A stretch of 64,000 bases of DNA from Cavia porcellus (GCF_034190915.1 NW_026947507.1:18913501-18977500), one strand, 5' to 3'. Positions 36,443-48,820 are shown, counted from the first letter of the stretch. Notes: generated by a model from the letters alone, not told the origin. Program-made: numbers and translations.

Positions 36443-38200
36443 CCTGATTTAAGTATTAACAATTTTCACAACAAACCTTGCAAATTGAAAGATCTGGATA
36501 CACCTCATCCCAGACAGAGTACTTTATTTCTAAAGTGTTTGTTCCACTGAGTTTGACACTTTCTCAAATCTTTATATAAATATATATATAAATCAGGTGC
36601 TGAAATCTGCAAATAAAATTCATATAAAATCTATAAACTGCTATAACCTTAAGATACTATCTGTATAAAACTTATACATATGTGCAATATCTATAGATTT
36701 CTCTAACCTCCATTCTACACCTGAGAAATTAATGTAGACTAGAAAGTCTTGCTTCAAAGTCAGTGCTCAAGATTTGTGGGTAATTTGCAAGGGATCACTT
36801 TGCAAGAAGTTGCAATAATTTAGATGTTATAGTTGATTTAGTGCTAATTTTCTCTTCATCCTTCTGTACTAAGACCTATGCTCCACATTTCAGTCATAAG
36901 AAAGTAAAGTTCATATTAAGTATTCCATACATTTAACCTGCATAATATATTCTCAGCTAATTCAGATGGGATACTTCTTTCAACAGCAGCCCCTTAACTT
37001 AGGTACCAGTTAGAGACCACTATCCATAAAAGCAAAAATGTAAGATTTGTTGGGACAAAGCATTGCATTTTTAACACTAAAATACTTCTCTTAGTGAGTG
37101 CTGCCACCTATCAACTCATGAATTCATGGATACATGGACAAGAGCTGTTAAAACATTTTTGTAATGAGGGGATAAAATTGGTGGCAGCAGTATCAAGTTT
37201 GATAATGTTTAGTTTATAAAGTCATTTTGACAACTATTCTCAGTGTGTCAGGCTTATGTTGGGTCACTGCCTGCCTTTACTGGAAGGAGTCGTGCCACAT
37301 TGACAATTACTCCTAACTTTCAGCTACAAAAAGTTTGTTTTCACTGAATGGGAGCCAAAGATTGAGAATAGAATCAAACTTTTACAATTCCCAGTCTTCA
37401 ATGCAAATAGGCTGGGAGGCCAGGTAAAATATTACAACTACCTGGGAACAAGCTGCTGTAGAACATCTATGGTCCAAATCTCAAACCAATTAATCAGATA
37501 TCTCTTGATTCCAAAAGTTCCTCATATGAACCGCTTTTAACCTGCAGCCATGATGGAGAAGCTGCCAGATAGAGAGGTTGAGTCAATATTTAAAATCTTT
37601 GAGGTCTACTCCACCAAGATAGTAGACCTTTCCATATAAATTTACACTCATAGAAAATGCTAAACTCGTCTTACCCTTTCAGTGCTGTTTAACGCCACTG
37701 CCTCTTTTATGGGAGACAGTTGTATAAATTCAGAGTATTTGAAATGAGTACTTTGAAGAATTACTATCTGTGATCACTTGAAAACAAATGAATGTTTAAA
37801 ATGATTGTTTCCTCCATCCTTCCTCTTACATTAAAAGTGACAAAAAAATCTTAAAATAGATTTTTCAAATACAGCATGTTTCTCTGTAAACTATGTTTCC
37901 TAATTATAGCTACTACAATGGAGTTTTTATTTTAATTGAATGTTTCATTACGACAAAGGATTCAACCTGCAGAGCTATCCTTCTCGAAATTATTAGTCTG
38001 AAGAAAATATTCTGGATATTTTACAAGGCTCAAAATGATGCATACTATAACCCATTGAATAGTGCTCCCTAAAAAATAGTTTCTGTAAATAATATTCACT
38101 TCCATGAATGAATGGAGAGGTGTTCCTTTTAAACATCATGTTTCTGAACAAATCTTCTTGTCCTTGCCTAATTAAACTTCAAATATGATTCTGAGTTTGG
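36443..38200. other. 1.75 kb without recognised elements
   Basis: No gene, SINE, LINE or LTR recognised. 37000-37700 is of balanced composition with no long open frame on either strand, so it could be single-copy intergenic sequence. Confidence 0.45.

Positions 38201-38201
<1 letters not shown>

Positions 38202-38248
<47 letters not shown>
38202..38248. repeat. (CA)n microsatellite
   Basis: About 23 uninterrupted CA units. Confidence 0.98.
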
Positions 38249-38250
<2 letters not shown>

Positions 38251-38652
38251 TCATATTCATTTTCAGCTCGAGTTAAAATATGGAACTATGTTATTCCACT
38301 AGCAAAAATGAGCTTGACCTAAAGCATTCATTCAACAGCTCAGCTAGACCCTTGTAACCAACACCACTTACTTAAAAAATGAATAGCTAAAGGCAATGTA
38401 GTTTTTATAGTATTAATTTTTTGACAGAGAAGACAGACTTCTTCAAATCTATGTTGTGGGGTGAGGTGGGTCATTAGCATACAAGGGAACCTAATATAGG
38501 GCCATATTAAGTTCTCAAGGGAACCTAATTGAGGCTCTAATAGAGGTCCTCAGGAAAATTAGGTTTAGACACTGATTTTTTGGCTTGAAAACTGACTATA
38601 GGCACCTCTGTAAAAGGAATTTGGATGTCTTCATTCAAGGAATCTCACATTC
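38249..38652. other. No element recognised
   Basis: Includes a small imperfect duplication of 'aagggaacctaat' at about 38483 and 38517. Otherwise nothing is identified. Confidence 0.45.
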
Positions 38653-38960
38653 CTATATTAGTTTTCTATTGCTACTGCAACAAATAAATTGGCTTAAAAC
38701 CACACAAATTACTTACCATACAATTGGGCAGGACAACATTCTCCCTGAAGGTAGGAGAAAACTTATTTTCTCCTTATCTTTATCACATGAATAAAGACTA
38801 ACCTCTTGTCCCAGCACCTTTAGCTTAATTAACTTGTAAAGTTCTTTTCACTATGTAAATCAATGCAGTCACATGTTCCAGAGGTTATGATGAAAACATT
38901 TTGGAGGGTCATTAGTAAACATATCATAATTTCCATCACAAAGTCACACTCTGTGCATTT
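38653..38960 (-). mobile_element. Old ERVL-like LTR remnant
   Basis: The reversed 3' edge 'tattagttttctattgctac' with 'ttggcttaaaaccacacaaa' is a hallmark of old ERVL-class LTRs. Toward the right 'cagtcacatgttccagaggt' and 'ttttggagggtcattagtaa' fit the reversed 5' part. The middle is shortened. Confidence 0.6.
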
Positions 38961-39169
38961 TTTCTGTTTATTCTTGGTATTCAGATTCTGGAGATGCAAA
39001 TTCGAGAATTACAAATACATGTACTGTTATGCAATGAGCTATGTGAATAATGGTATAGAATGGTACTAGGCACATGATAATATAGGTATCCAGTGACTTA
39101 TAATATTAGCACAGTGGTAAACACTAATTTGTAAAGTCCTGCACATCAAAAGACACTAAAGTTACCTGA

Positions 39170-39380
39170 GTATATACTGGATGCCAAACATTCTATAGAA
39201 TTTTCGCTTACATAATTACATTATTGTGATGATGCTTCCTGAAAATTATTATTTCTATTTCTTTGATGAGAAAATTAAAATTAGAAATGTTAAGCACTTT
39301 TACATGCCCATATACATAAAACAATGATAGAGATGGAATTACAGTTTATCTGACATTTAAGGCCGTACTTTTGCTATTTT
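39170..39380 (-). mobile_element. MIR SINE remnant
   Basis: Antisense MIR order: 'tactggatgccaaacattct', 'gcttacataattacattatt', 'atttctttgatgagaaaatt', 'gttaagcacttttacatgcc', 'gatagagatggaattacagt'. Each block matches the reversed consensus order. Confidence 0.65.
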
Positions 39381-39869
39381 TATGGCTTCGGGGCCACCAT
39401 TAATTATTTCAACTGCTTTAAACATTTCTTGAATGTGAGCAACAACTTAATCAGCAAAATCGATTAATTTGAATATCTCATTTCTAAGTGTCCTTCCAGG
39501 ATTAACATTTTATAACTATTTTGTACTCCTTGGGTTCACTTTTTCCCATGTAAAACTTTTTAGTTGATCTTATTCACAACTAGAATTTAAAATTATGACT
39601 GAATTAACTACTTGACTAAATTAACAATATGAACAACTCCAAGCTTTTTAATTTTACTGAGTCATTATTTAGATGAATCTAAACAACTTCTTTAAGAAAT
39701 AAGCCAGAAATAGAATACAACGTCCTTAATACTAACTCCCATTATCAGCAGAAAGCCTGATGAATCTTGCTTGATTTTAAATCTTCTTTTAAACCATAAG
39801 TGATGCATTAATTTAGTAGAATGGAGCTATAAAATTTGGCTTCTTTACACATCTTAATATAACAAATAT
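39381..39869. other. No element recognised
   Basis: AT-rich spacer between two antisense MIR remnants. Confidence 0.45.
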
Positions 39870-40078
39870 TTATTTGACATTTCCTATATGCCAAATATTT
39901 CATTATCTACTTGGTACATCCAGGCTCATTGAACTCATATGACTTGCTCTTCTTTACTGGTGAAATAGCTGAATGAAATAGAATTTAAGTAATTTGGCCA
40001 AGATCTCAAGCTATGATGTGAAAGGTTGGGATTCATGTCCTTGGCTGTATGGCCAGTGTTAGTTCTGCTGCACATTCC
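39870..40078 (-). mobile_element. MIR SINE remnant
   Basis: Antisense MIR order: 'tttcctatatgccaaatatt', 'tctttactggtgaaatagct', 'taatttggccaagatctcaa', 'aggttgggattcatgtcctt', 'ggccagtgttagttctgctg'. Confidence 0.65.
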
Positions 40079-40499
40079 ATTTCAGCTCCTAACAGTATAC
40101 AAGCATAATGAATGATGTGAGGTCATACCAACAGCAGAATTAGGAAAATCTATGTTTCTGCCCTAAATTCCGGTTCAGTTTGTGAGTAAAGGTGGTCATT
40201 ATGTAAGGAAAAGATATGCATCTTTTTTCTCTCTTTATTTATCCAACTTCCAGTGAAAGAAAAACTCTTTCCTTTTTGCTTTTTCTGTAAGACAATTTTA
40301 GTATGATAATTTAGTTGAACAATAATATCTAATTGTTAGAAACATGTACTGACAGAGGGTTTTCCTGAAAAACTGGCTAATATTATAATCTATCACTGAT
40401 GATTCTGACATTTTGGATATTTATGTTACTTTTGTTCCATGTAACTGAATTTTTCCACCTCATGACAGGCAGTGTTTTCTGATATTTACTTGCTTCTTT

Positions 40500-40970
40500 T
40501 AATATTTAAAAGTAATATGTACAAAGTGTACCAATTTAATTGTGAATTTTAATGATTCTTGACAAATTTATACAGCCATGTAACCACCACGAAAATCAAG
40601 ATATAGCATACTTCTATTAATTCAAAAATTATTTTATGCATTTTCCTGATCAATTCCTCTGTTTCTAGTCTGAGGCAACCACTAATGTATATTCGTTCAA
40701 TTGGTTTCTTCTGTGTATTTTGTGCATTATGTCAATTGGTTTCTTTATGAATGTAATGTAATGCAATGTAATGTGTAATCTGTGAATTGGTTTCTTCATG
40801 AATGTAATCTAAGAAAAACTATATAACATGTACTCTTTTATGAGCAGCTTCTTTAGTCCAGTAAAATGCTTTTTAAAACTCAGGCTGTGGCATGCATCAG
40901 TAGTTATTTCATTTTTATTGCTGAGTAGTATTTCATTTGCAAGTTACTTTGAAGGACTTACGCTTTCATT
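40500..40970 (-). mobile_element. Antisense old L1 (L1M-type) 3' end
   Basis: Landmarks in order: 'aagtgtaccaatttaattgt', 'acagccatgtaaccaccacg', 'gtctgaggcaaccactaatg', 'gcatgcatcagtagttattt', 'tattgctgagtagtatttca'. These are the familiar antisense tail of old mammalian L1. A local duplication around 'aattggtttctt' (40735, 40789) has expanded the middle. Confidence 0.65.
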
Positions 40971-41734
40971 AATGAGAGCATATATTGGACTTCATTAGAT
41001 TGATTCAGAAATACTTACTATAAAATTATATTTTACCCACAGAAACCAGAAAATTAATTACTATGTCTAAACTACAGCATTTAAAAATCCATTTAATTAT
41101 TTTCTTAAGGCATGTTTCCGTTGCTAATAAGCTATAGAATCTATATACTAATATGATTCCTGTCAAACAAAGATTAATTTTTTGGTACTGGGAATTAATT
41201 TTAACACTTACTTAGAATTAACTCCATTAGGGTTTTTAACTTAAGAAATTTTGAAATAAAGCAAAAAAAGGTTAATCCTGTGATATTTACAGTGATATTA
41301 CAGAATACTCTAAATATTGTTTAGACATTATAAAACATATAGCATTTATGCAAAGATCAGTTATATAAATATATATCAAGACATTTGATCTTTTTTTGAT
41401 ACTAGAAATTAAAATTTAATGTGCTGTGGCTGATTTTATTTGTTGATGTTCAGTGCATTTTGCACCACTGAAAACTTTCTTGTACATACAGAGATGTAAA
41501 TCTTGAATTTGCCCTGGAGAGTCTTTCTTATAGACAAATTCTGCAAGAATTTCTCATATGACCTTGGAATGAGAAACGACTTCATTCTCAAGTGGCAGCT
41601 GCAAGTACATGCATAGGTGTCAGCAATTTGCTGACATGTACAGAAGCCTGTGCATCTTGGATGCGCTGCTGAAAATCATCAGTGTGATCACATATAAGAG
41701 CATTGAGGTAACAATTTGCTGAACTTCCACCGGT
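40971..41734. other. No element recognised
   Basis: AT-rich until 41450, then a balanced 250-bp part (41500-41730) with no recognisable repeat or coding signature. Confidence 0.45.
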
Positions 41735-41985
41735 ATTTTTTTTTTTTTAGAATGAACCATCTTCTTTTGAGAGTACAATGATCTTTATTTTTATTAGCAC
41801 ATTTGTAATATATAATGTTTACATTTCTTGTGGGGAATTGATACATGTGCATAATAACTCATTTCCTTTTTTCATTCACTTTCTCATCTCTCCCTCCCAC
41901 CAGCCATACATCCCTCCATTCCCTTTGCCTTTGTACATGTCTGAAATACATAATGTTTGCATTCCTTGTGCATGAAGAACAAAAT
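41735..41985 (-). mobile_element. Antisense L1 3' UTR fragment
   Basis: A T-run (about 41737-41750, reversed A-tail) is followed by 'attagcacatttgtaatata' and 'ccctcccaccagccatacat' blocks that correspond to the L1 3' UTR at 22960-23110. The 65-codon frame here is an artefact. Confidence 0.55.
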
Positions 41986-42383
41986 AAAAGATAATAGAAA
42001 GTGGTAAGGTTATGATTCTACACTTTTTCACTTTTCCCACATTTCAATGATTTTGTTAGCCTCTAAATTTCCTGTGTCAAAATTCTTCCTGTGAGTAGAA
42101 AGCAGAAATCTCACAACCATCCTAATATGCAGAAGGAAAAAAACATCTACAAAAGCTTATTTTTATTTTATTTTAACTCATCAGAGAGCTTGGAGTGATA
42201 AGACAATAATAACTGAATATTAAACAATGAGAGCCCCTAATAGCAGAGATACAAAAATAAACTGTTTTCCCTTTGGCAGGGCATGAGGGAAAGCAGTGGT
42301 TGCCATAGAAGCAGGTAAGAAGAAAGGTGAAAATTTTAATATGATTAGTGAATCAGTTAAAAATATAACTGGGATTCTTATGC

Positions 42384-42385
<2 letters not shown>
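41986..42385. other. No element recognised
   Basis: AT-rich spacer without identified features. Confidence 0.45.

Positions 42386-42425
<40 letters not shown>
42386..42425. repeat. (CA)n microsatellite
   Basis: About 20 uninterrupted AC units. Confidence 0.98.
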
Positions 42426-42427
<2 letters not shown>

Positions 42428-42475
42428 TTTCATATTACTGCAAGTAATATGGTCCATATTGTCCAGCCTCATTTT

Positions 42476-42558
42476 TTTTATGGTACTGGGAATCAAACAC
42501 AGGATCTTGTGCTTGCCAGGCAAGCACTTGTGCCCCTGAGCTGTAATTGTGGCCTTCA
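42476..42558 (-). mobile_element. ID SINE, form 2
   Basis: The minus strand shows the ID A-box region in diverged form (ACAATTACAGCTCAGGGGC), a CTTGCCTGGCAAGCAC core, the B-box-like part and a short A-tail. The duplication ccagcctcatttt (42463-42475) and ccagcttcatttt (42559-42571) matches at 12 of 13 positions. Confidence 0.9.
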
Positions 42559-42785
42559 CCAGCTTCATTTTCTGACTTAAAAGACAAAAAGACAGGATAC
42601 AGGATCAGTGTACTACTTCAGTGATAGGAAAAAAAGATGCAGTCAGCCACAAAACATTTCAGAAAATCCTTGTCTCTTGTAAGAGAAAAGGTATAAACCA
42701 TCATTGGAGGAGAAACAATCTATCTCAATTCCAGCACCACTAAGTAACCATTAAAAGCAAAATCTGGAGATGACCTTGCAGGACC

Positions 42786-43180
42786 TGGAAACTCCAGGCA
42801 GCAGTGCACACAGAGCCATGTTAGACCCAGGCACCTCCCGTGATTCCCACCATCCCAGCGACCCAGGAACTCCAGCCAATGCTATATCCGAGCCCCTCCT
42901 GCAACTCCTGCCATCCCAGTAGACCACCTAGGAACTACAATCAGCAGTGCATAGGGGCCCAGATTAGACCCAGGCCCATCCCATGACCCCTGACATTTGG
43001 GCAGACAATCTTGCAGGGCCCAGGAACTCCTGCCAGTTGCACAGGCAAGTCAGGCCAAAACCGGGCCCATCATGTGTCCCCACAATCCTGGCCACCTACA
43101 TCAGGACCTAGGAATTCCAGCCTATGACATGTGCCCCCAAATCCCACTGCTGCCATCGAGGCCCAGCCCCACCTACTGGA
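42786..43180 (+). repeat. L1 copy 1 5' UTR tandem units (65-92 bp)
   Basis: The motif 'aggaactcc' (with variants) recurs at 42786, 42865, 42930, 43022 and 43110, each followed by a C-rich segment with 'gcagtgcac', 'agacccaggc' and 'tgccatccca' elements. Spacings are 79, 65, 92 and 88 bp. The region is much GC-richer than its surroundings. In mouse L1 such tandem 5' monomers act as the promoter. Promoter activity here is inferred. Confidence 0.7.
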
Positions 43181-43904
43181 CCCAGTATTGCTGTTGAACT
43201 TCAGCTCCCACACCTCCCTCCCAGAACCTTGGACTGCAGTGCATTAACTGCAGTGCAGTATCAAGGGAGACTCAGTAAGAAGAACTCAGCAGCCTTCTAT
43301 CAGTGAGGTGAGTTTACCCCTAAAATAGGAATAGAGTTTTCAACCTTCAGTGGATAAACAGGAGCAACAGAGAATCCCCCTCCAGAAGTAGGCCATAGGC
43401 GAGCTTGGCAAGTGGGCGGCCTCAGGTACATTGAGGTGGCTGCCAATAAGGCCTCCCCCATCTGAAGAAAATTAAGGAGGCCTGTGGAATACCCAAAAAC
43501 ACAGTAGGGTCCCACCTGAGACAAACACTATAAAGAGGGAGGTCTGCTGACTCTGAACAATCTGAAGACATAATAACCGCAGAAACTAGGGATTGATTTC
43601 CATCAGTACACCTAGGCTTGTAAGCCTAGGAAGAACATAGGACTCACCCAACAGGCCCTTCATGGGGAATTCAGGTGACTGTCCCACCTCTTCATTGTGG
43701 GACCCAGCAATTGAAGAAACATCAACCTTACAGTAGGACACCAAGATACACACTATCAACAATTACCACTAGTGGGACCGAAGGACCAAAAATTAACCTG
43801 AAAGAGGAAAATGGCAAAATTAAAAACAAAATACAATCTCAAACATCTAGTCCACCAGGAGCAAGTACAGGTGACACTGAAATAGAGGACTTCAAAAGTT
43901 CTTT

Positions 43905-43908
<4 letters not shown>

Positions 43909-43939
<31 letters not shown>
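43909..43939 (+). repeat. (CA)n inside L1 ORF1
   Basis: About 15 CA units within the N-terminal region of ORF1. No such tract is seen at the corresponding place in L1 copy 2 (about 58860). It adds to the frame disruption. Confidence 0.95.
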
Positions 43940-43942
<3 letters not shown>

Positions 43943-44655
43943 ATATAAAGAGACAACTCCATGAGACTATATAGGAAATGAAACAACAACCATAGTAAAG
44001 GAGTTGCTCAGCACAGCTAGAGAAGAAATAGATTTAAAAAAAAAAAAGTACAGGAATATGAGAAACTGATTGAAACCTTGAATGAACAATACAGAAAACA
44101 AGCAGAATTCATGATTCAAACACAAAGAGACATCCAAAAAATGAAAAATTCTATTGAAAGTTGGCAAAATCATTTAAACAAAGCTGAGGACAGAATTTTG
44201 GACCTGGAGGAAAGGATCCGAATTAGCGATCATGAAAGGATAGAACTTTTAAAAATAACAAAGCAGCATGAAATGACAATTCAGCAGCTTCAAGATCATG
44301 CCAAGAGAAAAAATATAACACTAATAGGCATCAGTGAAGATGCAGGAGTCAATGCAAATAATATAACTAAAATATTCACAGAAGTAATAGCAGAAAATTT
44401 CCCAAACATGGGGAAAAATGTGATATGCAGATAAGTGAGGCATACAGAATGCCAAGCAATAACAACCAACATAAATCTACACCCTGAAATATAATAATTG
44501 AAGCCTCAGACATACAGCATAACAACAGAATACTAAAAGCTGTTAGAGCAAAGACACAACCCATCTATCAAGAAAAGCCCATTAGAATCATGGCAGATTT
44601 TTCAGCACAAACTCTCAAATTAAGATGAGCTTGGAGTGAGGTATTTCAAGCCCTG

Positions 44656-44685
<30 letters not shown>
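44656..44685 (+). repeat. Run of 30 A inside L1 ORF1
   Basis: The run lies between 'tatttcaagccctg' and 'ctttcaacccagactgatgt'. In L1 copy 2 the same place reads 'aggaaaatgatttccaacct' (59609), so a short A-rich codon run has expanded to 30 A. It would be decoded as poly-Lys and destroys the frame. Confidence 0.95.
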
Positions 44686-44687
<2 letters not shown>

Positions 44688-44940
44688 TTCAACCCAGACT
44701 GATGTACCCAGAAAAACTTTCATGCAAATTTAATGGAGAAACAACATATTTCCATGACAAAGAACAACTGAAGAAATTCATGTCCACCAAACCAACCCTA
44801 AAAAGAGCATTGAAAGACATACTAGATAGAAATAAAAATGACCACAATCCCAAGGACAACAACAACAAAAAAGAAACCACCTGGTAGGCATAGCAATTAA
44901 ACAAGGGCGAAAAGCAGAAAGCAAATAGCTGGAACATAAG

Positions 44941-47900
44941 ATGGCAAACTCAAGCCAGTACATATCAGTGATATCCATAAATGTAAATGGCCTCAATTCA
45001 CCTGTCAAAAGAAATAGGTTGACAGAATGGTTCAAGAAACATGATCCCACAATATGCTGTATGTAAGAAACATATCTGACCCTAAAGGAAACTCAAGATT
45101 AAAAGCCAAAGAATGGAAAACAGTATTCTATGCAACAGGAACCCTGAAAAAAGCAGGGGTAACTATTCTATTTGCAGACAATGTGAACTTCAAAACTAAA
45201 ATGATTAAAGATATAAAGAAGGTCACAACATACTCAGTAGAAAAAATCAAGAGGAAGAACTAACAATTATAAATATATATGCCCCAAATACAAGAGCACC
45301 CAACTATATAAGACAAATACTAATGGATATGAAAAATTAAATACACAAGAACACAGTTATAACAGGAGACCTTAGTACACCATTGTCACAGAGAGATAGA
45401 TCAACTACACAAAAAGTCAGCAAAGAAATAATAGAACTGAATCATACATGTGAGCAATGGGGCTTAGTGGAAGTTTACAGAGTGTAGCACCCAACCACAT
45501 CAGAATACACGTTCTGCTCAGGTTCACATGGAACATTCTCCAAAATAGACCGTATATTATCCCATGAAACATTCTTAAGTAAATACAAACCTGCTGAAAT
45601 TATTTCATGTGTAATATCTAACCATAGCACACTGAAATTGGAAATTAATGACAAGAAATTGCCTAACCTGCAAAAATAGATGGAAATTAAATAACAACCT
45701 TCTGAAAAGTCAATGGGTACAGATGAAATTAAATAAGAAATAAAGCAATACATAAAATTCAATGAAATGTGAAAACAACATAATGTAATCTGTTGGATGT
45801 CGTGAAAGCAGTCTTGAGAGGGAAATATATAGCAAATAAATTGTCATATCAAGAAAACCAAATGAGCACAAACAAACAACCTAATGCTTCATCTCAAGCT
45901 TCTGGAAATGAAGAGTAAGTTAAACCCAAAGCTCATAGAAGAGAGGAAATTGTAAAGATTAGAGAAAAAAATCGATGCAATTAAAACTTAAAAAAATACA
46001 AGGAATTAATGAATCAAACAGCTGGTTTTTTGAGAGAATAAACAAAATTGACAAACCTCTAGCTAACCTTAAAAAGAAAAAGAAAGAAAAAAAAAACTTT
46101 ATGCAATAAGGACCAAAAAGGGAGAAATTACTACAGATGATATGGAAATTCAAAACATCATGAATACCTACTTTGAAAATCTCTACTCACATAGGATGGA
46201 AAACAGAGAGATAAGTACAGATTTCTAGAAACATATGAACTACCAAAGTTCAACCAAGAGGACATAGTAATTTTGAATAACCCAGTATCAGCTATTGAAA
46301 TTAAAAGCATAATAAAATACTTACCAACGAAGGAAAGTCCAGGTCCTGATGGATTCATGGCTGAATTCTAGAAGAAATCTAGAGAAAAGGTGATGCCAAT
46401 ACTCCTTAAACTCTTCAATGAAATAGATAAGGAAGCAATCCTCCCTAAATCATGCCTGGAGGCTAGTATTATCTGATAAAAAAAACCAGAGAAAGACCCA
46501 ACCAAAAAGGAGAGCTATAGGCCAATCTCACTAATGAACATTGATGCAAAGATTCTCAATAAAATATTGCCAAATAGAATGCAGCAATCATCAAGAAGAT
46601 TATACATCATGACCAAGTGGAATTCATTCCAGAAATGCAGGGATGGTTTAACATACTCAAATCAATAAAAGTAGTACACTATATTGACAGAGCCAAAAAC
46701 AAAAACAACATGGTCACCTCATTAGATGTCGAAAAATCTTTTGATAAAGTCCAACACATGTTCATGATTTTAAAAAACCCTCAGAAACTCAGAATACATA
46801 CTGTCTACCTCAATCTTATAAAGGCCATCTATGTCAACATTATACTAAATGGACAAAAACTGAAAGCTTTCATTCTAAAATCAGGAACAAGACAAGGATG
46901 TCCATATTACCACTCCTATTCAATATGTTCTGAAAACAATAGACAGGGCAATCAGACAAAAGAGAGAAATAAAAGGAATAAAGACAAGAAAGGAAGAAAT
47001 TAAAACTATCCCAATTTGTAGATGACATGATACTCTATATAGAAGACCAAAAAACTCCATTAAAACACTACTAGAGGTAATAAACAAATTCAACAATGTA
47101 TCTGGATACAAAGTTAATGCTCAAAAATCAATTGCATTCCTGTACACAAACAAAAAACTCACCAAGGGAGAAATTATGGAAATTTCACCTTTCACAATAA
47201 AATCTAAAAAAGTGAAATACTTAGGAATCAACTTAACTAAGAATGTAAAAAAAAATTATATGCTGAAAATTATGCTATGCTAAAAAAGGAGATTTGAGAG
47301 AATATTAGAAAATGGAAGGCTATTCCTTGCTTTTTGATAGGAAGAACCAACCCTGTGAAAATGGCTATCCTCCCAAAACTGTTATGCAGATATAATGCAA
47401 TCTCAATCAAAATACCATTAATATACCTCACACATCTAGACAAAACACTTCCAAAATTCATTTAGAAACAGAATAAACCTAGAATAGCAGTGGCAATTCT
47501 AGGCACAAAAGCAAGCAAGAGGCTTCTCAATTCCTTACTTTAAACTATATTACAAAGCCACAGTGATAAAATCAGCATGGTACTGGCAAAGAAATAGACC
47601 TGAGGATAAATGGAACAGATTAGAATATGCAAACACAACTACAAAGACACTCAGCCACCTGATATTTGACAAAGGTGCTAAACATGTTCATTGGAAAATG
47701 GATAGCTCTTTAATAAATGGTGTTGGAAAGATTGGCTCTCCACATGCTGAAGGTTGAAAGTAGACCCATGCCTGTCACCATGCACAAAACTAAACTCTAA
47801 ATGGATCAAAGGTCTAAATATTGAAACAGAAACACTAAATCTACTGGAAGACAAGGTAGGTAGAAATCTTAGAGTCATAGGGGTAGGCAGAGAATTCATG

Positions 47901-48820
47901 AACAAAATGCAAACAGCATGGAAAACACTTCAAAGAATCAACAACTGGGATCTCATATTATTGAAAAGCTTCTGCACTTCAAAAGTAATCACTAACAGAG
48001 TAAAAATAAAACCCATAGAATGGGAAAGAATTATAGCCAGCAACCCCTGAGACAAAGGACTTATATCCAAAACATATAAAGCATTGAAAAACATCAAGCC
48101 CTTCAAATTCAAATATTCTCTCCAGAAATGGGCATCTGAGATGAACACACATTTTTAAGATGGAGATAAACAAATAGCAAATAAATAATGAAGAAATGTT
48201 CTCCATCACTAGTCATTTGAGAAATACAAATTAAAACAGCATTGAGATTTCATCTCACTCCAGAAAGAAATCAACTGATGACAAATGTTGGTAAGGCTGT
48301 GGAGAAAAAGAATCACTGCTCCATTGTGGGTGGAAGTGTAGACTGGTGCAGCCACTATGAAATCATTATGGAGATTTCTCAGAAGACTAGGATTGGAAGT
48401 TCCATTCAATCCAGCTATTCCCTTACTGAAAAACTGAAAAAGTTATGTCACAGTGATATATGTGCACCCATGTTCATAGCAGCACAATTTTTAATGGTTA
48501 AATCTTGGAAACAACCGAGATGCCCATCAACTGAAGAGTGGATGAAAAAGAAGTGGTATTTTTATACCACAAAATATTATTCAACTTTAAAAATGATCTT
48601 GGGGCTGGGGATTTAGCTCAGTGGCTTAAACGCCTGCCTTGCAAGCAGACAGTTGTCAGTTCGGTCCCCGGTACCGATTAAAAGGAAAAAGACAAAAAAA
48701 CAAAACAAAACAAAACAAAATGATGATCTTGAGGACTTCATAGGTAAATGGAGGCAATCTGAGACTATCCTCCTAAGTGAAATAAATAATACTTATAGAT
48801 ATAGCACATGGTGTCTCTAA
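44941..48820 (+). pseudogene. L1 ORF2 remnant (endonuclease / reverse transcriptase)
   Basis: ORF2p nicks the target DNA and copies L1 RNA there. The ATG at 44941 follows the ORF1 stop by 53 bp. An endonuclease part is readable from the N terminus (ISINVNGLNSPVKRNRLTEW), with a stop already at codon 42 (45064), where a Gln is expected. 'IYAPNT' is visible at about 45275. Reverse-transcriptase landmarks: 'GPDGF' near 46340, '[19 protein letters not shown]' near 46515, 'GTRQGCP' near 46890, and FVDD at 47015-47026, where the family has F/Y-A-D-D. The C-terminal part is readable in several frames (47563-48600). The apparent end is the TAA at 48818. Many stops and shifts plus the ID at 48601-48720 make it non-functional. 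Shorter frames on either strand in this span are by-products. Confidence 0.92.
48601..48716 (+). mobile_element. ID SINE, form 1, inserted in L1 ORF2
   Basis: Sense ID: GGGGCTGGGGATTTAGCTCA, CGCCTGCCTTGCAAGCAGAC core, GTTCGGTCCCCGGTACCGAT and the tail AAAAGGAAAAAGACAAAA then (CAAAA)n. The L1 target sequence aaaatgatctt (48590-48600) recurs after the tail as aaaatgatgatctt (48717-48730), consistent with a target-site duplication. It is therefore younger than L1 copy 1. Confidence 0.97.

Larger units (their letters stand above)
43811..44887 (+). pseudogene. L1 ORF1 remnant (ORF1p, RNA-binding chaperone)
   Basis: ORF1p is the trimeric RNA-binding protein that packages L1 RNA in cytoplasmic particles. 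The ATG at 43811 aligns with one at 58758 in L1 copy 2. A coiled-coil part rich in Lys/Glu/Ile is readable at 44078-44260. The RRM-like part follows (44270-44434, containing IFTEVIAENFPNMG). The C-terminal domain is readable at 44702-44887 (with MYPEKLSCKF and RALKDIL) and ends at the TAG at 44885. Breaks: a frame change near the (CA)n tract (43909-43939), a stop after codon VICR at about 44434, and an A30 run at 44656-44685 just before the C-terminal domain. The start is chosen by alignment of the two copies, not by an intact frame. Confidence 0.85.

Noticed and set aside
42786..43180. Ordinary CpG island or gene promoter
   Set aside because: GC-rich but CpG-poor, in tandem units and directly upstream of L1 ORF1, so it is better explained as the L1 5' UTR.
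48601..48675. tRNA-like gene (A and B boxes)
   Set aside because: The boxes belong to an ID SINE with an A-rich tail and target-site duplication, not to a tRNA gene. The same applies to the other ID copies.
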